A DNA stretch of 64,000 bases from Phytoseiulus persimilis (GCA_037576195.1 CM075103.1:23560001-23624000), one strand, 5' to 3'. Shown: positions 41,580 to 54,893, counted from the stretch's first letter. Notes: generated by a model from the letters alone, not told the origin. A program made the numbers and translations.

Positions 41580-42468
41580 TTTCAACGACACTGAAACTCA
41601 CGTTATCGAAGCTCTCAACTGTGAGACAGGTATCGTGGAATCAAGCAACGTATTAACCGATAATGAATACTTCGTGGACAGTGGAATGATCCCTCACACG
41701 ATCATCTACACGCCCTATCATCAGCCACGTGAGATCAGATCGAGTGGTTCTAGGACCCTGAGCGCTCCTGGGTTCGGAACTGTTCGTTTCACCTCCATCT
41801 ACAACGGACGTTCTCAGACTGTGCAGCTGAATGAGGTGTTGTATCTTCCACAAGCCCGACGAGATTTCTTATCAGTCTCAGAACTGGCTGACGATAACTT
41901 CGAGATGGCTGTTCTTCAAGACTTTATCACCTTGAAACAAGGGAACATGACTCTTCTGGAAGAACGCAAGAAATGTCTCCACGTTCTACGCTTTACCTAC
42001 ACTTCTGAAAGAAATGAAGCTGAAGGCAACAACAGTGTCAGCCTCGCGCCAAAGCACCGAAAAGACGCTCACATCAACGTAGGAAAGCTGAAGTCGATGT
42101 TTGAGAGAGAAGGATATGGAGTGATCCCAGAATTTACCAGCTGTGAGAGCTGTGTTGACGGAAAGATGCATCGAGCTGGCTACCGGCAGAAGCCTAGCAG
42201 CAGACTTGCCCCTCGCATTGTATGGATCAACTGCGCTGTCGGTTCCGTAAGCACGCCTTCTTACGGAAGACATGACGCATGCCTCACATTGACTTATGAC
42301 CGCAGCCGTATCCGTGAATCGTACCTCCTCCGGAAAGAATCCGAAGTCTTCGATCGGATTAGGGATATGCTCGAAAGGTTCTACAACTGCAAATCTAACA
42401 AGATCAGGCTCGACCAGCGAGCTATTGCCAGAACCGTTATCAACATAGAAGAAGATGGACCGAGTTGA
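41580..42468 (+). pseudogene. Copia element E protease-integrase, decayed
   Basis: The frame retains YFVDSGMIPH (protease), VNVGKLKSMFEREGYGVIPEF-like and CESCVDGKMHRAGY (integrase zinc region), and WINCAVGSVSTPSYGRH, where the first catalytic Asp is replaced. The second half of integrase is deleted; the frame jumps to CKSNKIRLDQRAIARTVIN and stops at 42468. Confidence 0.75.
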
Positions 42469-43190
42469 AGAATCCTCAAACTCGGAACTAAGGACGTTCA
42501 TCGAATCCGTGACATCACTGGACAGAAACCAGTACTACCCAATGGAAACGCTAACCAGCGTCCTCCACTGTCCCCAGATGAACCCAACTTCGACGGACAT
42601 CATCGGACTTCCCTTACCAAGAAGAAACGTGCCATCTCCCAGAAAACATCGACGGTTGAGACAGCGTCAGAGAATGGCAACTGGAGTGGAGTGAGAAATC
42701 ATGATAAGATGATGAGTTTGAAAGTTAGGAGTGGCTGTCGATCGCGTATCCAGCACTCAGATCCTACCTGCCACAGGTCCGCGCGGACAAAATAGGATGG
42801 TTCCCGGCAAGGACAAAGGATCAAGACGAGGGATGCAAGTATGATTTGAGAAATCGAGGTAGCTCGTCGCTCGAAGCTCGTAGCTCATAGCTCGGAGCTT
42901 GTGAAAGCCAGATCGCATTGAGGCTTGGATAGCCCACTGTGTCTTCAGTAGTACTACGACTTACAAGATTATCAAGAAACTAGGCAGTTCGAACCCACAG
43001 GTAGACGTACCTTCCCGCCTATAAGATAATAAGAACTTGACACATACACAGGAAAATGAACAACTAACAGCGATGGCTTCTGAACTAGGATAGTTCGAAT
43101 CGAACCGGTATGACAAGCTGGTCGATCCAGCTCCAGGATTGCGTGTCCTGTTGAGCCGCTTGGTTTCTCCTTGTAAGCAGACAAGGATTG
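42469..43190. other. Element E, decayed linker between integrase and RT
   Basis: A short tract after 42469 still resembles the post-integrase linker (LGTKDVHRIRDI). The rest has only scattered stops and no recognisable domain. Confidence 0.4.
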
Positions 43191-44540
43191 AAACATGATC
43201 GAGCGAAAGGCGAGGCTTCAAGTAACAGATTGTGATCGGCATCACTTTCGGAAGCCATTACAGCCCTGTGGCGAGACTCGCAACTATACGGTCAATATTG
43301 TCTGTCTCGGCCAAGGAGCAATCATGTCTCACTCAGGCAGATGCTGGCACCGAGCACCTCTCAGTTCCTTTGGATGCGGAGCTCAGCTCGCGCAAACCAG
43401 CTGATCTTGTGCACGGAAGCGATCGAGGTCGCGAAGCCGATAGGACAGCAAATGTGACTGTCATCGAGTAATGCACTGCTGAGTTTGAGGACTGTTAACA
43501 GACAGGGAATGTACAGGACCCTTGTCTGTTCTTCTCGAATTCCCCTCAGAGAGTTCCATGTCCACGCATGATCGTTCAATCAACTTCAGCAACGGCAAAG
43601 GCTTGAGGACACAGTTTGAAAAACTCAAGAACTCACCTCGAAGTGGTTCGAGTTCGTCTTAGGATTGAGATTGAAAAATCTCTCCAGACTGAGGGAGGAT
43701 ACGGATCAATCAGACCCAGTTCAAAGCTGAGACTTTCGATTGCTCCCGAATGTCAATCCGAAAAGTGTTTCCGGTTCCTATCGATGTCACGTTCGGGCCG
43801 CCATTCGGGGAAGTGTTGATCTCACTTTGAAGTATTGTCAGCGTATTGGAGTCTCTTAAGTTGGCACCGATCGCAGGCAAGAATAAGATCAGTCACGTAG
43901 TAGGTTTTCTCTCAAGATGTCCAGAGTAACCTATACGTCATCCGTGGTATACAGTCTTCTCCCGCTACTTCCCGGTTCGATCATCACGGTTTCACTCTAT
44001 CGCGATTTTTCCGAGCCGGCCGAAATAGGTCATTGAAACAGAGAACAGGCTCTTCATCGGACAGAACGCATGAAACCATGTAGATCGTGGAGTAAGCGTA
44101 CCAGTTCGGGAGGGACTCTACTCGTCAAACCAGACGCGTACTGCAACACAGATCGGGCTGATTGCAAACGAACGAGAAGAGTGTTTGAGTGGCGCGTTTA
44201 CAACGTTCGGCAGCGTCGCCGCGATTTGGTCAACGCGGCTCCAGAGTTGCGCAACTCTCAGAAGCATGGAAAGTGCAGTCGTTACCCACAGTGAAACTAG
44301 CTGACTAGTCACGCTCACGCTTTGTGTTGACTATGACGGACACCCTTAGCTGTTCACGAGGATTCAGGTAACTAATTGTAGAGAGCATATTGAGTCCAGG
44401 CGATTTCAATCCTACGAAAATATGGAGGGTAAAGAATTCAACATCGAAGGATATTCCATTGATGAGAATATTCCGTGGCCAGGAACTCACTCCGCTCGCT
44501 TACAGAAACTAGCAGGACTTGTGGATCATAATACAAGACA
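43191..44540 (+). pseudogene. Copia element E RT and RNase H, decayed
   Basis: At 43232 the frame reads ITFGSHYSPVARLATIRSIL then LTQADAGTEHLSVPLDAEL, the start of RT with a damaged VQADVCTAFL motif. RNase H traces follow in two frames: DAYCNTDRADCKRTRR at about 44130 and GAFTTFGSVAAIWSTRLQSC at about 44180, then REHIESRRFQSYEN and ARLQKLAGL near 44400-44520. The catalytic YVDD region is not recognisable. Everything is broken by stops and frame changes. Confidence 0.7.
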
Positions 44541-47500
44541 GAAACGTAAGCATCCACCTGCTGGCTGCAAGACCAGCCACGCTTTTCCAGTAAGGCTCTG
44601 AGTGTTCACCATCTTTCATCAAACAAAAACTATCGTCAGGATTTCCGAGATAAGTCCGAACTTATTTCCCAGAAAATTGTCCCTCAGTTAGCACCACCTG
44701 TACAGAGAGAGCGTCAACAAAGATAGCATGCCTGCTGTCGAATGGAAACTGTCTAGGCGAAGATGACAAACGGATCGCATATCAGCTACACTCATAGAAT
44801 CACCAGCTTATGCATACATGGAACAAACTTTCTCCAACTCTGAGCAGAGCTTGTAAGCAACTTGAGTTTGCTCATAGCACTTCTTACTGCAAGAGTTGTT
44901 CGCTCCAAAACAGGCGACAGTCACGCTACCAGCAGCCCGGCGGATACCAGCTTTCTTTCTCTGGCTTCCCAGTACTCGCTAGCTCTCCATGGAAAGTCTA
45001 TAGTAGAGAAAGGTAGATTCTCACCCCTCTTCCCCATTTCTGATGGACAAGTGGTCTTCAACATTTCGTACGAGTGCAACTTCATTCAGTCTTAGGTGAT
45101 GAAATTATTGAAGTCGTGCCCTGATTCTGTGGTCAATTTGTTCTTTTCTGTTCATTGGGGAATCTCACGACTCTGTGCCCATGTGTTGCTGAATGGAAGT
45201 ACAAAAGTAATTGTAATTGTTCCTCAGACGCTTGTCTCAAATGGATTGGGTGGACTCATGGATGGAGCAGTGGTAAGCGGAGCAGTGATAGGATTTTCGA
45301 TGCTGGTTACTACGGTTGGACTATGAGTGCTCGAAGCACCAGTATGTACTTGATTCACCGATAGTAGTTTCGGAAGCTGTTTTGTGAACAGAGGACTTGG
45401 TGGTCAACAATAACGCCATGCCTCATCGTGGAGCTCTGTAGAGAAAGGAGACTGAGTGTTTAAGCTTGAACTGGAGTGGGTAACTAACGACCCTGACTCC
45501 AAAGCATCCGGTCAAACTTTGATACATTCTGAAGTGCTTGTCCAGCAGTCCCACCGCTGATATTCTTCAGCGTTGATAGAACCCTGGAACTCATGATTCC
45601 AAACAACCCAGTGAACTCAGTATCAAATGAGGCCGTGAACTCAGACGAAATGCTCGTCAGAGTGGATTCGATTCAAAGAAGAATCAGTACTCATGCCTAC
45701 AGGAATGGTTGACGATGGCGCCAGAGTCGCGCGCTCTAAAATTTCTCTCTTGGTAACAACGATGAAAGGTGTGAGCACTTCCAATCCAGTAAAGTACATG
45801 GAAGATGAGTTGAGATTCCGTGGAGAGACTCGCTCGCAAGGAGTTCGAGTCACCACTGACCACGACACGCTGTCAGATCTCTTTGGTTCTGAATTGACAG
45901 TGACGGCTTTGTTCAAATTAGCAAAAGCAAGCCTGTAGAAATGGTCTTGGGAAAGGAACCAGATGGCAGAAGATGAGCTTGACTTCTAATGTTGCCGAGA
46001 AGCTGTTATGGATTTTCTGTTGCATTATTATGTTTTGCACGTGCTTGGAACCGAAGTCAATGATACCCTGCTCTCCTGCTGCTGCAACTTACGGTTCATG
46101 TTGGTAGACTCTGATCAAGGTTGACTCGGAGGGAGGACAATCCTTCGAGGTCCCTGTCAGAGCAATGCATGCCCTAGTGGATGAATGAACAGGTCACTGT
46201 ACGAAGGCTATGCGTATGAGCCACTGACTCTGTCAACACTGGGTATTGACTCAAAAGAAAATCACGCTCGACGAAAAGCGCGAGAGAAGCCGTGATTGAC
46301 ACGTCATCATGTGAAGTATGGAATCCATGATAGACATTGCATGGTGCGGTCAACAAATGGTCCTATACTTTGTGAAACAGGAGAGTGGGCTCCTGAAGCA
46401 GGGATAACTCACTCCAGTCAAGGAACGGTTTTGGAGTTTCCCTCAGGATAGATGACTCTTGATCATCATGAAATGGTGTATCAATTGAGTAACTCACAAG
46501 CTGTGAGAGTTGACTTAGCAGGAACGCATTCAGTCCGGAGAAATCATTGAGGACATGAACAAAGGTAATGAGCGTTCCTGAGCACCTCATCATTTAGGGA
46601 TTCAAGTTGACGGTCTGATCAGCTGTTCTTTCATTGACTCTACTTGGTGCATGTACTGATGGTAAACATTGACCCCGCAGAAAATCGTGAGAGGGTCACA
46701 TTCAGGTCTTCCAGTAACAGAGAACTGGTAAAGACGCAAGATACGAGAACAAAGATGAAGTCAAGTGCACAATGACATGAGACAAAGATGATCGTCTGAA
46801 CATGCCGGCATGATTGGAACAGCATGCCCAATGAATCTTTGCTTCGAGTATCGAAAAGGAAATCGTAAAGCCTCTGAAGAAAGAGAGGATGGTTTCTGAA
46901 CTCTCTCGGTGCTACTATAGCATTCTGGTCAAGGATCCAATGGCGATTGTAATGGAATTATTAATCTCGGATTCCTTGCTTCCTCGACCCTGCTTATGAA
47001 TATGGCGGGTTAAATCCAACCGGAAGTTGAGATGGAGGGAGGAGAGTTCTGTGGTCGAAAGTTCGCGTGGAAGCGATTATGCTAGTGATTCTCGATTAAA
47101 CTGAGAACACATCCACCGAGGCAAAGCGAATGCTTTAGAGCGAACTGACTAACGTAGATCTTACTGAAGCATGGGAGGATGAATTGATCCCAGGATTCAA
47201 AAGGATATTCCTCAGATAAGTGCCTGCAGAAGATCAGGGGTCTTTTATGACACCCAATCAGTTTTGATCTCGGTGAAATCTGTTCGATGGAACAGACAAG
47301 AGCACCAGACTCCCGAGAAGGTCAGAGGTTGGAAGTATGAATCGTGTTGGATTCATCCCAATGAGAAAAACGACCTGGAACAACCTCACTAGAAGGTAAT
47401 CTCGAAAGTCTCACGTGAGAAGCTCATCTGAATACTTCAGTGGTTGGAAAGTTCCGAAATCAGCAAAACTGAAAACAAGGCAGAGCATTTCGATGGAAAT

Positions 47501-49190
47501 GTGGTTCCTATTTGACATTCTCGCAGAGAGCAAATACAGAGCTGTCTCTCGAGAACCTCGAATGCTCATGTCCTTGATCCTGACTTGAACAATCGAGATC
47601 CGAAACGTGGTATCCATGTGAGAACCAGCTCCAGCTTATCGAGACTGTGATTTGAGGGGTGTTCTTGGTCTGGAACTCATCAAACATCGTTGACAGCCCC
47701 ACAGATATCGGAGATGTTCAAGTGCAGAGGACGAATGTGCTAAACGGTTACAATATGAGCACCAGACTCATTTTCAGGATGACCGTAAGCCCAAGTGGTT
47801 GAGCTGACGTATCAGTTTGGACTATCGTCTCGGTACAGGTCTATTCAAGACTGTGTTAGACTGTATTGATCTGATCCCTGATATTGTCACCGATGTTACC
47901 GGTGAAAGCTCCCAAGATAAAAGATGAACAAAGCATCTTTGCTGATCAGTGTGTTCTGCAACGAACGCTTCAAGGGTGATTCATAGCGAACCCAGCTGTC
48001 TAAGTTCATTTAAAAGCTACGAACTCACGTTGCCTCTTGGTTTGCTATCCAAACAAGAGATCGAACTTGGAAGAATTCTATCGAACAAAATCAATGCATA
48101 AACATCAATTCTGAACTAACGGTTCTGGAGTTTCACGGTTTCACGCCTGAAGTGGCTGATCGTGACAAAGCATTGTAATGGAATCCAGTGGCAATACAAA
48201 GTGTATGCCTGGAGTAGAGAAACCAACGTTTCGGCTGTCACCTTACGATCGAACCCTCACTCAGTCGATTCCAGACAGGATAGAAGCCAGTATTTAAGAT
48301 CAGTAAGAGCTCACTAAAACATGTGACTCGATGATCTCCCAGTTATGTGAAGCAACCTAACTCCACGTGTCACGGAAGTGGAGAATCCCCAGAAATCACA
48401 ATTCGATGATTCGCCGCGGTGGATACCAGAGCAACGAAGATAACCTTCTCAAGCTGAGGGTTAGACAGTTTAGTGAACGACGACGCGATTGATCCCCGCT
48501 TACCATGATGGTGCAACAGGCACAGTTTCGAGAGGAAGAGGATTGATCCAAGAGAGACAATCTCCTCTGCGCCATGGTGAATTACAACGTTTCGAAGTCT
48601 TCCTTTCTATCGGATGCGATGAGGTTTCCCGGAAACAAGAGACCTCATTCTTGGCGTTTGTGAAAGACTAGTCGGAGATCCAAGTTACGCGCCCAAAGGG
48701 GAATGTGTAAGGTTCGCTTGCAAGCACATCATCGCATCAGAGACGGAAATGGAACACGACGAATTCGTTCGAGAGGACATTTCTGTCCTAAGTCAGAACA
48801 ACTCTTCATCGATGATGAAGAAAGACCAAACATACATTGCCGGAGGGAACATCCTGGTCCGTCACCGAGTAGAATCAATCGAGATCCTCGGAAAGGATCA
48901 TGAGGATCCACCTTGAGAACTTCATGATGTCAGAAAGTTCCCAGGATGACAACTCCGAACGTTGTTCCGGAATCATACGGCAATGAGTGATCTAATATGA
49001 CTAACGATTAGATACAATATCTCACGCGGAAGCCGCGTTGGAGATAAAATGAGAACCAGATAGAAATTAATGAACAAAAATTAATTTTTGTGGACTGCAT
49101 GCCAGTGAAGTCCAGATAGGAAAAGGGGAAACTAAGTGTTCATCAGTGAAAGGTAAAAGCTCATTCAGACTTCTTCCATCTAAGGGAGGA
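44541..49190. other. Long post-pol region of element E, decayed, no supported gene
   Basis: About 4.6 kb lie between the end of pol and the polypurine tract TAAGGGAGGA (49181-49190). That is close to the 4.7-5.1 kb accessory modules of A and C. No frame longer than about 92 residues is open. Two tracts look protein-like: LCPCVAEWKYKSNCNCSSDA at about 45170, and a 45693-45938 frame. I cannot align either with the A/C accessory proteins by eye. The size match suggests the module is old in this lineage, but homology is not shown. Confidence 0.4.
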
Positions 49191-49503
49191 TGTTGAAATA
49201 CAGCCATATTTCTGGGTAGCTGTAATTAGTCTGAAACACTGATGGGTCCAGAAGACGAGGACATTGTGACCGGAACCCTTTTCTGTGAGATACTGACAAC
49301 GGCGTCCGTGAAGGACTTCCGGTCTTCACGGACGGGTGCAGCTTTCCACACTGATATCTAAACCCTGAATAAAGAACTGCTCGGGGAGCTACATGATTCT
49401 AACACCGAATCTCTGTCTCATAATTCCGTGCCGTGATCTTCCAGACTCACAGAGTACTTCCAGATCGTGTCCACCGACTGACCCCAGTGGGTTATTTCCA
49501 ACA
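49191..49503 (+). mobile_element. Copia element E, 3' LTR (313 bp)
   Basis: Matches 40457-40769 except for two bases (C/T in ATTAGT(C/T)TGAAAC and C/G in GACATT(C/G)TGACC). CACCT follows as target duplication. LTR identity above 99 percent implies a young insertion in spite of the decayed interior. Confidence 0.93.
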
Positions 49504-52500
49504 CACCTTTCGTATACATGGGCAGATATACCATAACATAGGACCACTGCACCCTGCCAATGAAGAAAACAGACAATTCGGGCAGATTTATATCCTGGAT
49601 ACAGCAGAAGCGGCGGCTCAAAGGTTACAACTTCCACAGAACATACAATGCAACCCAAGACTACTCGAAAGCTTGGGTGCGCTCATCGCTGCGGTGAACC
49701 CCTACGCGCGATCCTACCATGGTATAACCATGGTTTTTGATGATGTTCGTCCGAGAGGAATCCAAGGAAGACTATACGACCTGCCAACAACAAACGAAGT
49801 TGCAGTTGTATACGTCGGAGACGATGGTGACGTTCCACCTACACGATCCATTTGCATTCATGAAAGAGGAGGTACGCTGATAAATATCTCGCACCTGGAC
49901 AAACGTTGTGATCCGTTGACATACCCCCTACTTTTCCCCACAGGAGAAGATAGTTGGGAACCTTCTCTGCGAGACAACCGGGGGAAAAGAATTACTCAAA
50001 AGCAATTTTACTCCTATTTGTTCGCTGTCCGAGAATCTTTCAATCCCATCCAGCCTGCTGGGAAGCTATTTCAGCAATTCGCTGTTGATTCTTTCGTGAA
50101 AATCGAGCAAAATAGATTGAATTACTATCGACAGAACCAAGCTCAAATACGTGCAGAATCGTATCAAAAACTTCAGGATTTCTTGGTCGAATGCGACGAC
50201 AATTCGGGTCCTGCAGGTCGTCGTATAGTGTTGCCATCCACTTTCATTGGATCCCAACGGCACATGCAACAGAGCTATCAAGACGCGATGGCCATTGTTG
50301 CCCGTTCCGGGAAGCCAGACATATTCATGACAATAACTTGCAATCCCAAATGGAGAGAAATACAAGAAAATCTGTATCCTGGACAGGCCGCTGAAAATCG
50401 CCCGGATTTGGTATCGAAAGTCTTCAAATACAAACTGAAAGAAATTTTCAACGACTTATTACAGAAGAAAGTGTTCGGTGACATCGAAGCATACGTCATG
50501 GTGGTAGAATTTCAGAAGCGCGGTTTACCACACTGCCACACATTGCTCATATTAAAAGAGCAATTCAAGCCTCGCGCCGCTGAATTGGTTGATCGTGTTT
50601 GCTGTGGGGAGATACCAGATCCGATCGCGGAGCCACGTTTGCACGAGGCTGTTAAAGCCTTCATGATTCATCGGAACTGTGGAGTATCCAACCCTGAAGC
50701 TCCATGTATGAAAGATGGCCGATGCTCGAAGAAGTTCCCGAAGGAGTTACGATCTGAAACATCTATAGCCAACGACGGCTACCCACATCTGCGCAGACGA
50801 ACGCGATTTTCAGCGCAAATCGGACACGTTGCCTATAGTGATGAATGGGTTGTGCCTTATAATCCGTACTTCCTGCTTAAGTATGGATGTCACATCAACG
50901 TTGAAATCTGTGGCATGATTTCTTCCGTGAAATACCTCTACAAGTACGTTTACAAAGGCTCGGATCGTGCATCCATCGAAATCAACTCAACTGAAGACGA
51001 CTGTGATGAGATAAAAAAACATTTGAATGCGCGTTACGTTTGTGCTCCAGAAGCTTTGCATCGCATTTTCGGATTCGAGCTCCAAGATAGATCTCACACT
51101 GTTCTGAGACTCGCCATACACTTGCCCAACCAACAGAACGTCATTTTCCATGACGGCGAAGAGCAATCTGCACTCGAAAGTGCAACGAACAAGTTCACCA
51201 CCCTGACAGCTTTCTTCGAGTTGAACTCCACGTGGAACAGGCAAACCCTCAGTATCTGGGACCAAAGCGACCTCTTCTACTACCAAATCCCAGAATATTT
51301 CGTCTTCAAGCCAAGAACAGGTTGGACGCGCAGGAAACGAGCCACTAAAGGTATTATCGGGCGAATGTACACAGTTTCCCCTCGAGATACGGAGCGGTAT
51401 GCTCTTCGCATACTTCTGTTGAACATCAAGAGTCCCAAATCGTTCGAAGATCTCAGAACGATCAACGGAACATATTACTCCACGTTCATGGATGCTACAA
51501 AAGCTGCAGGGCTTCTCAATGATGACACCTATTTCTGAAGCAGCCTCGAAGAAGCGTCGTCTTTCCAAAGTCCGAAAGTTTTGCGAGTTTTCTTCGCATG
51601 TGTCATCGCATTTTGTGAAGTTTGCGATATTCAAACTCTCTGGAATGATTTTTCTAACGTTTTGGCCGAAGATTTCTTCCGTCGTGGCTTTTCAGCCGAA
51701 GTTTCGTCTGCTTTAGCGTATCACGACATTTCTGAAATATTGGCGAATCTCGGCGTTCAATTCCAGAACATAGTGCAAATTCCGCAATGCGAGATTCCAC
51801 AGCTCACAACAATTGACGTTGACCATGATCGACACTCTTCGGAAGGCGCTTTCATGTACGCGAATCTGAACCCAAATCAGAGAAAGGCAGCTGACGAGAT
51901 CCTCGGAGCTCTTAGAGAATCCAGAATGGGCTACTTCTTCATCGACGGTTCCGGTGGATCCGGGAAGACCTATTTATACAACACAATATATAACCTCGCG
52001 GTAGGTGAACGGCGTCGCGTACTGTGCGTTGCCTGGACCGGAATAGCTGAAAACCTGTTACCGAACGGTCGCACCGTGAGCTCAACATTCAAATTGAACG
52101 TCAACGACAATAACCGCACATCAACAATGAGCCGCCAACAGAAAGAAGCCAAAAAATTGGCGGAGTTGGACATCATCATTTGGGACGAAATTTCCATGGT
52201 GCCCAAAGTAGCGTTCGAAGCAGTTGATACGCTTCTCCGAGACATTTTCCAAAATGACCTCCCTTTCGGTGGTCTCATTGTTGTCGTAGGAGGAGATTTC
52301 CGCCAAACACTGCCGATCGTTGAACGAGGTTCGGCAGCGGATACCCTCGAAGCTTGCGTTCCACGATCAGGACTGTGGTATAATTTCAAAACTTTCGAAC
52401 TGACTGAGAATATTCGTTCAAGAGGTAGTGACTCATCATGGCAAGAGTTCCTTCTCCATATTGGAAACGGGGAATCCGGGAATGCCCAGGGCCACGTGAC

Positions 52501-53211
52501 CGTTCCTTTGGAACTGATGTGCCAAAATGATATCATAGATGAAATTCACGGATCTGTAATACAGCCCGGGAACTTTGATGAATCGGCCGAAAAAGCAATC
52601 TTAGCACCAACGAATGTACACGTTTTCAATTTGAATCAAAGGATACTCGACCGGCTCTCTGTAAATTTCGCTCTGAGGAACAGATCTACAAAAGCATCAA
52701 TGAAATTGTTGAAAACAACCAAGGAGAAAGATCTTTCTTCCCAACAGAATACCTCAACAGTCTAACACCCACGGGTATGCCTCCTCATGAATTGCACCTA
52801 AAGAAAGGCGCCGTTGTAATGTTGTTACGCAATCTGGATGTCACTCATGGTCTTTGCAACGGAACAAGGCTGAGAATCGAATGTTTAGGTCGAAATACAC
52901 TTGGGTGCACATTCATCGCTGGAGTGAGGCGGGGCGAGTTCGTCATCATACCTCGGATCGACAACTATTGCGACTCGCGGATCCCATTCCGTTTAAAGCG
53001 ACGACAATTCCCAGTGCGGCTAGCTTTCGCGATGACTATAAACAAAAGTCAAGGGCAAACCTTCTCAAAAGTCGGGCTGTTTTTAGAAAGCCAAGTTTTC
53101 AGCCATGGTCAACTGTACGTGGCATTTCCAAGAGTTCGCCACCCCAACCAGCTGAAGATAAAAGCGCCGAACAACATTCTAAAAAACATCGTACTGCGAA
53201 ACGTCATCTGA
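49504..53211 (+). pseudogene. Helitron Rep-helicase, second part
   Basis: The Helitron protein resumes with FRIHGQIYHNIGPLHP. The rolling-circle Rep domain has MTITCNPKWREI, the HUH-type motif FQKRGLPHCHTLLIL (about 50515) and the Tyr motif YLYKYVYKG (about 50937). The PIF1-type helicase has Walker A GSGGSGKTYLY (about 51953) and Walker B IIIWDEISM (about 52172), then MPPHELHLKKGAVVMLLRNL and MTINKSQGQTFSKVGLFL. Lesions: an in-frame TGA at 51536, a one-base frame change near 52690 (the protein resumes as FFPTEYLNSLTPTGMPP), and the element E insertion upstream. Rep would nick and join DNA and the helicase unwind it during rolling-circle transposition. The catalytic residues survive but this copy cannot make the whole protein. 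Confidence 0.92.
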
Positions 53212-53377
53212 ATAAACCGTATTTGTTACGTAACTGATATCACTCTCTTCATTCACGAATTACAATTCAGATAGAGAAACACAAGCGAACCACCATGCTT
53301 AAAATACACAATGTGCACCTAATCTAAACGAAACTAACTTAATGAAGGGGAAAAAATGTACCCGTCCAAACACGCGT

Positions 53378-53570
53378 GAATCAACCACGCGGAGCGCGGC
53401 CGACTCCAGTCGGCCGAAGGCCGGCTGGTTCGGTATAATTGCTTTGAGGAACCCTCGGCTCAATGAATGCTCATCAAGAATAATTCCAATCGATTCCCGC
53501 GCCGACCGAAGCGGAAATGTGATTATCCGCTCCGCGCGGAGCGGAGCGCGAAAATTATTCCCGCTTTCCG
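53378..53570. repeat. GC-rich palindromic tract upstream of the RPA-like gene
   Basis: It contains CGGCCGACTCCAGTCGGCCG and CGCTCCGCGCGGAGCGGAGCG, both able to fold into strong hairpins. It lies between the helicase and RPA-like genes. It may act as terminator or as a relic of a Helitron end, but no CTRR end was located. Confidence 0.45.
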
Positions 53571-53584
53571 TGGGGCGGGAAGGC

Positions 53585-54756
53585 ATGTCTAAACGACAGC
53601 TGGTAGCCAAGAGACCACGACCTGCAGCTGAACATACCCCTACAACATTGCTTATTCGTCGAGAGAATATCCAACAGCCTCAAAATCTTACGATATCAAC
53701 TTCGTCCGCAGTATCTCCTACGCTCTACCCGTCACAGTCCCCAGGCAACGGTCAAACCTCCGAGCACCCGTTCTTGCCTCTGGCTAACTTACAGCTGGGA
53801 TCACAACTCAAATCGATTCGTGCGGTTGTGACGCGGAACTCAGATGTCCGTTGCTGGACGAAAGGCGCAAGTAGTGGGTCCGTGTTCTCAGCGGATCTCA
53901 AGGACGACACTGGTGATGTTCGCGTTGTAGCTTTCAATGAAGCTTGCCAGAAACATCACAAATTCTTCAAAGTCGGTCACACTGTACAAGTGGAATCATT
54001 CCATTGTCGATTCACTGATCCACGTTACAAAACGACAGATTCAGAATTCGAAATCGTGCTCAATTCTACAACGAAAATCAGTTGTTCTTCTGAGGAGCTT
54101 GTGCTAGCAAGCAAACCGCAGCCAGTTTATGACACGTTGGCAACTGTCGCCTCCCGAACACCAGAGCAAATGATCAGTGTTTGTGTAATCCTTGTTCGAG
54201 TGCGTGACGTCAAACCCTTCATCCGTAAGAGCGACGGGAAACCCGGTTCGAGACGCGAGATTGTACTGATCGATGAGAACATGGTCCCTATCGAGGTGAC
54301 ATTCTGGAACGAGGCAGCAACCGCGTTCACTCAGACTGAACATACGGTTCTCTATATTGATCGTGCTCGAACTAAAATTTATGCCGGGGTTCAGAACCTC
54401 TCAGCCACCACAATCACTACAGTGCAAGCCAATCTGAACCCTCAACGCACATCTGACTTGCAACTCTGGTGGTCAAGCGAAGGCCAGAAACTATGGACAC
54501 AACGAGGAGTTGTAGAAGTTCCGGGCGTATGTAGAATCGTCCATGACATTCCTCGAATGCATCCAACAGCTAGAAATCGCCCAGGAAAAAAAAGGATCCG
54601 GCGCCCCTTCATTTCTGGAATACAGTAGAACTCTTGGTGCTACACTCCGATGGGTTTTTATACAAACGCTGCACGAACAACCTATGCTCGAAAAAAGTCG
54701 AAGAAACAACGGTAACAACCTGGTACTGTCCGGAATGCAGAATTCAGATTCAGTAA
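53585..54756 (+). pseudogene. Helitron-associated RPA-like single-strand DNA binding protein
   Basis: The start at 53585 (MSKRQLVAKRPRPAAEH) is preferred over an upstream ATG at 53342, which would run through a GC-rich palindromic tract. The protein has OB folds like RPA1: LQLGSQLKSIRAVVTRNSDV with a following DDTGDVRVVAFNEAC block, and a second fold with VTFWNEAATAF. The frame stops at 54628. The RPA-type zinc finger continues in another frame as YKRCTNNLCSKKVEETTVTT and WYCPEC to 54754, with an indel near an A-run at 54586. RPA-like genes are known passengers of some plant and animal Helitrons. It probably coats single-stranded intermediates. Confidence 0.85.
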
Positions 54757-54893
54757 CTCTTCATTTAAAAAGGTAGTATAAAATGTAAAACATCACAACA
54801 GCGCCGACAAAAATACATCACTGGCGATGTGCCCGTTCGTGAGTTTTGAACAAATACGCCACGAGTAGCAGTGTCTTACTGCATCTGTCCTCG

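Noticed and set aside
45096-45364. Possible envelope glycoprotein in element E
   Set aside because: The Cys-rich tract and hydrophobic run lie in different frames with stops, and no recognised envelope motif is present.
48489-48903. Possible match of element E to the 240-residue accessory protein
   Set aside because: Two short look-alikes (FLSIGCDEV and TYIAGG) occur in the wrong order relative to that protein and in different frames, so homology is not supported by eye.
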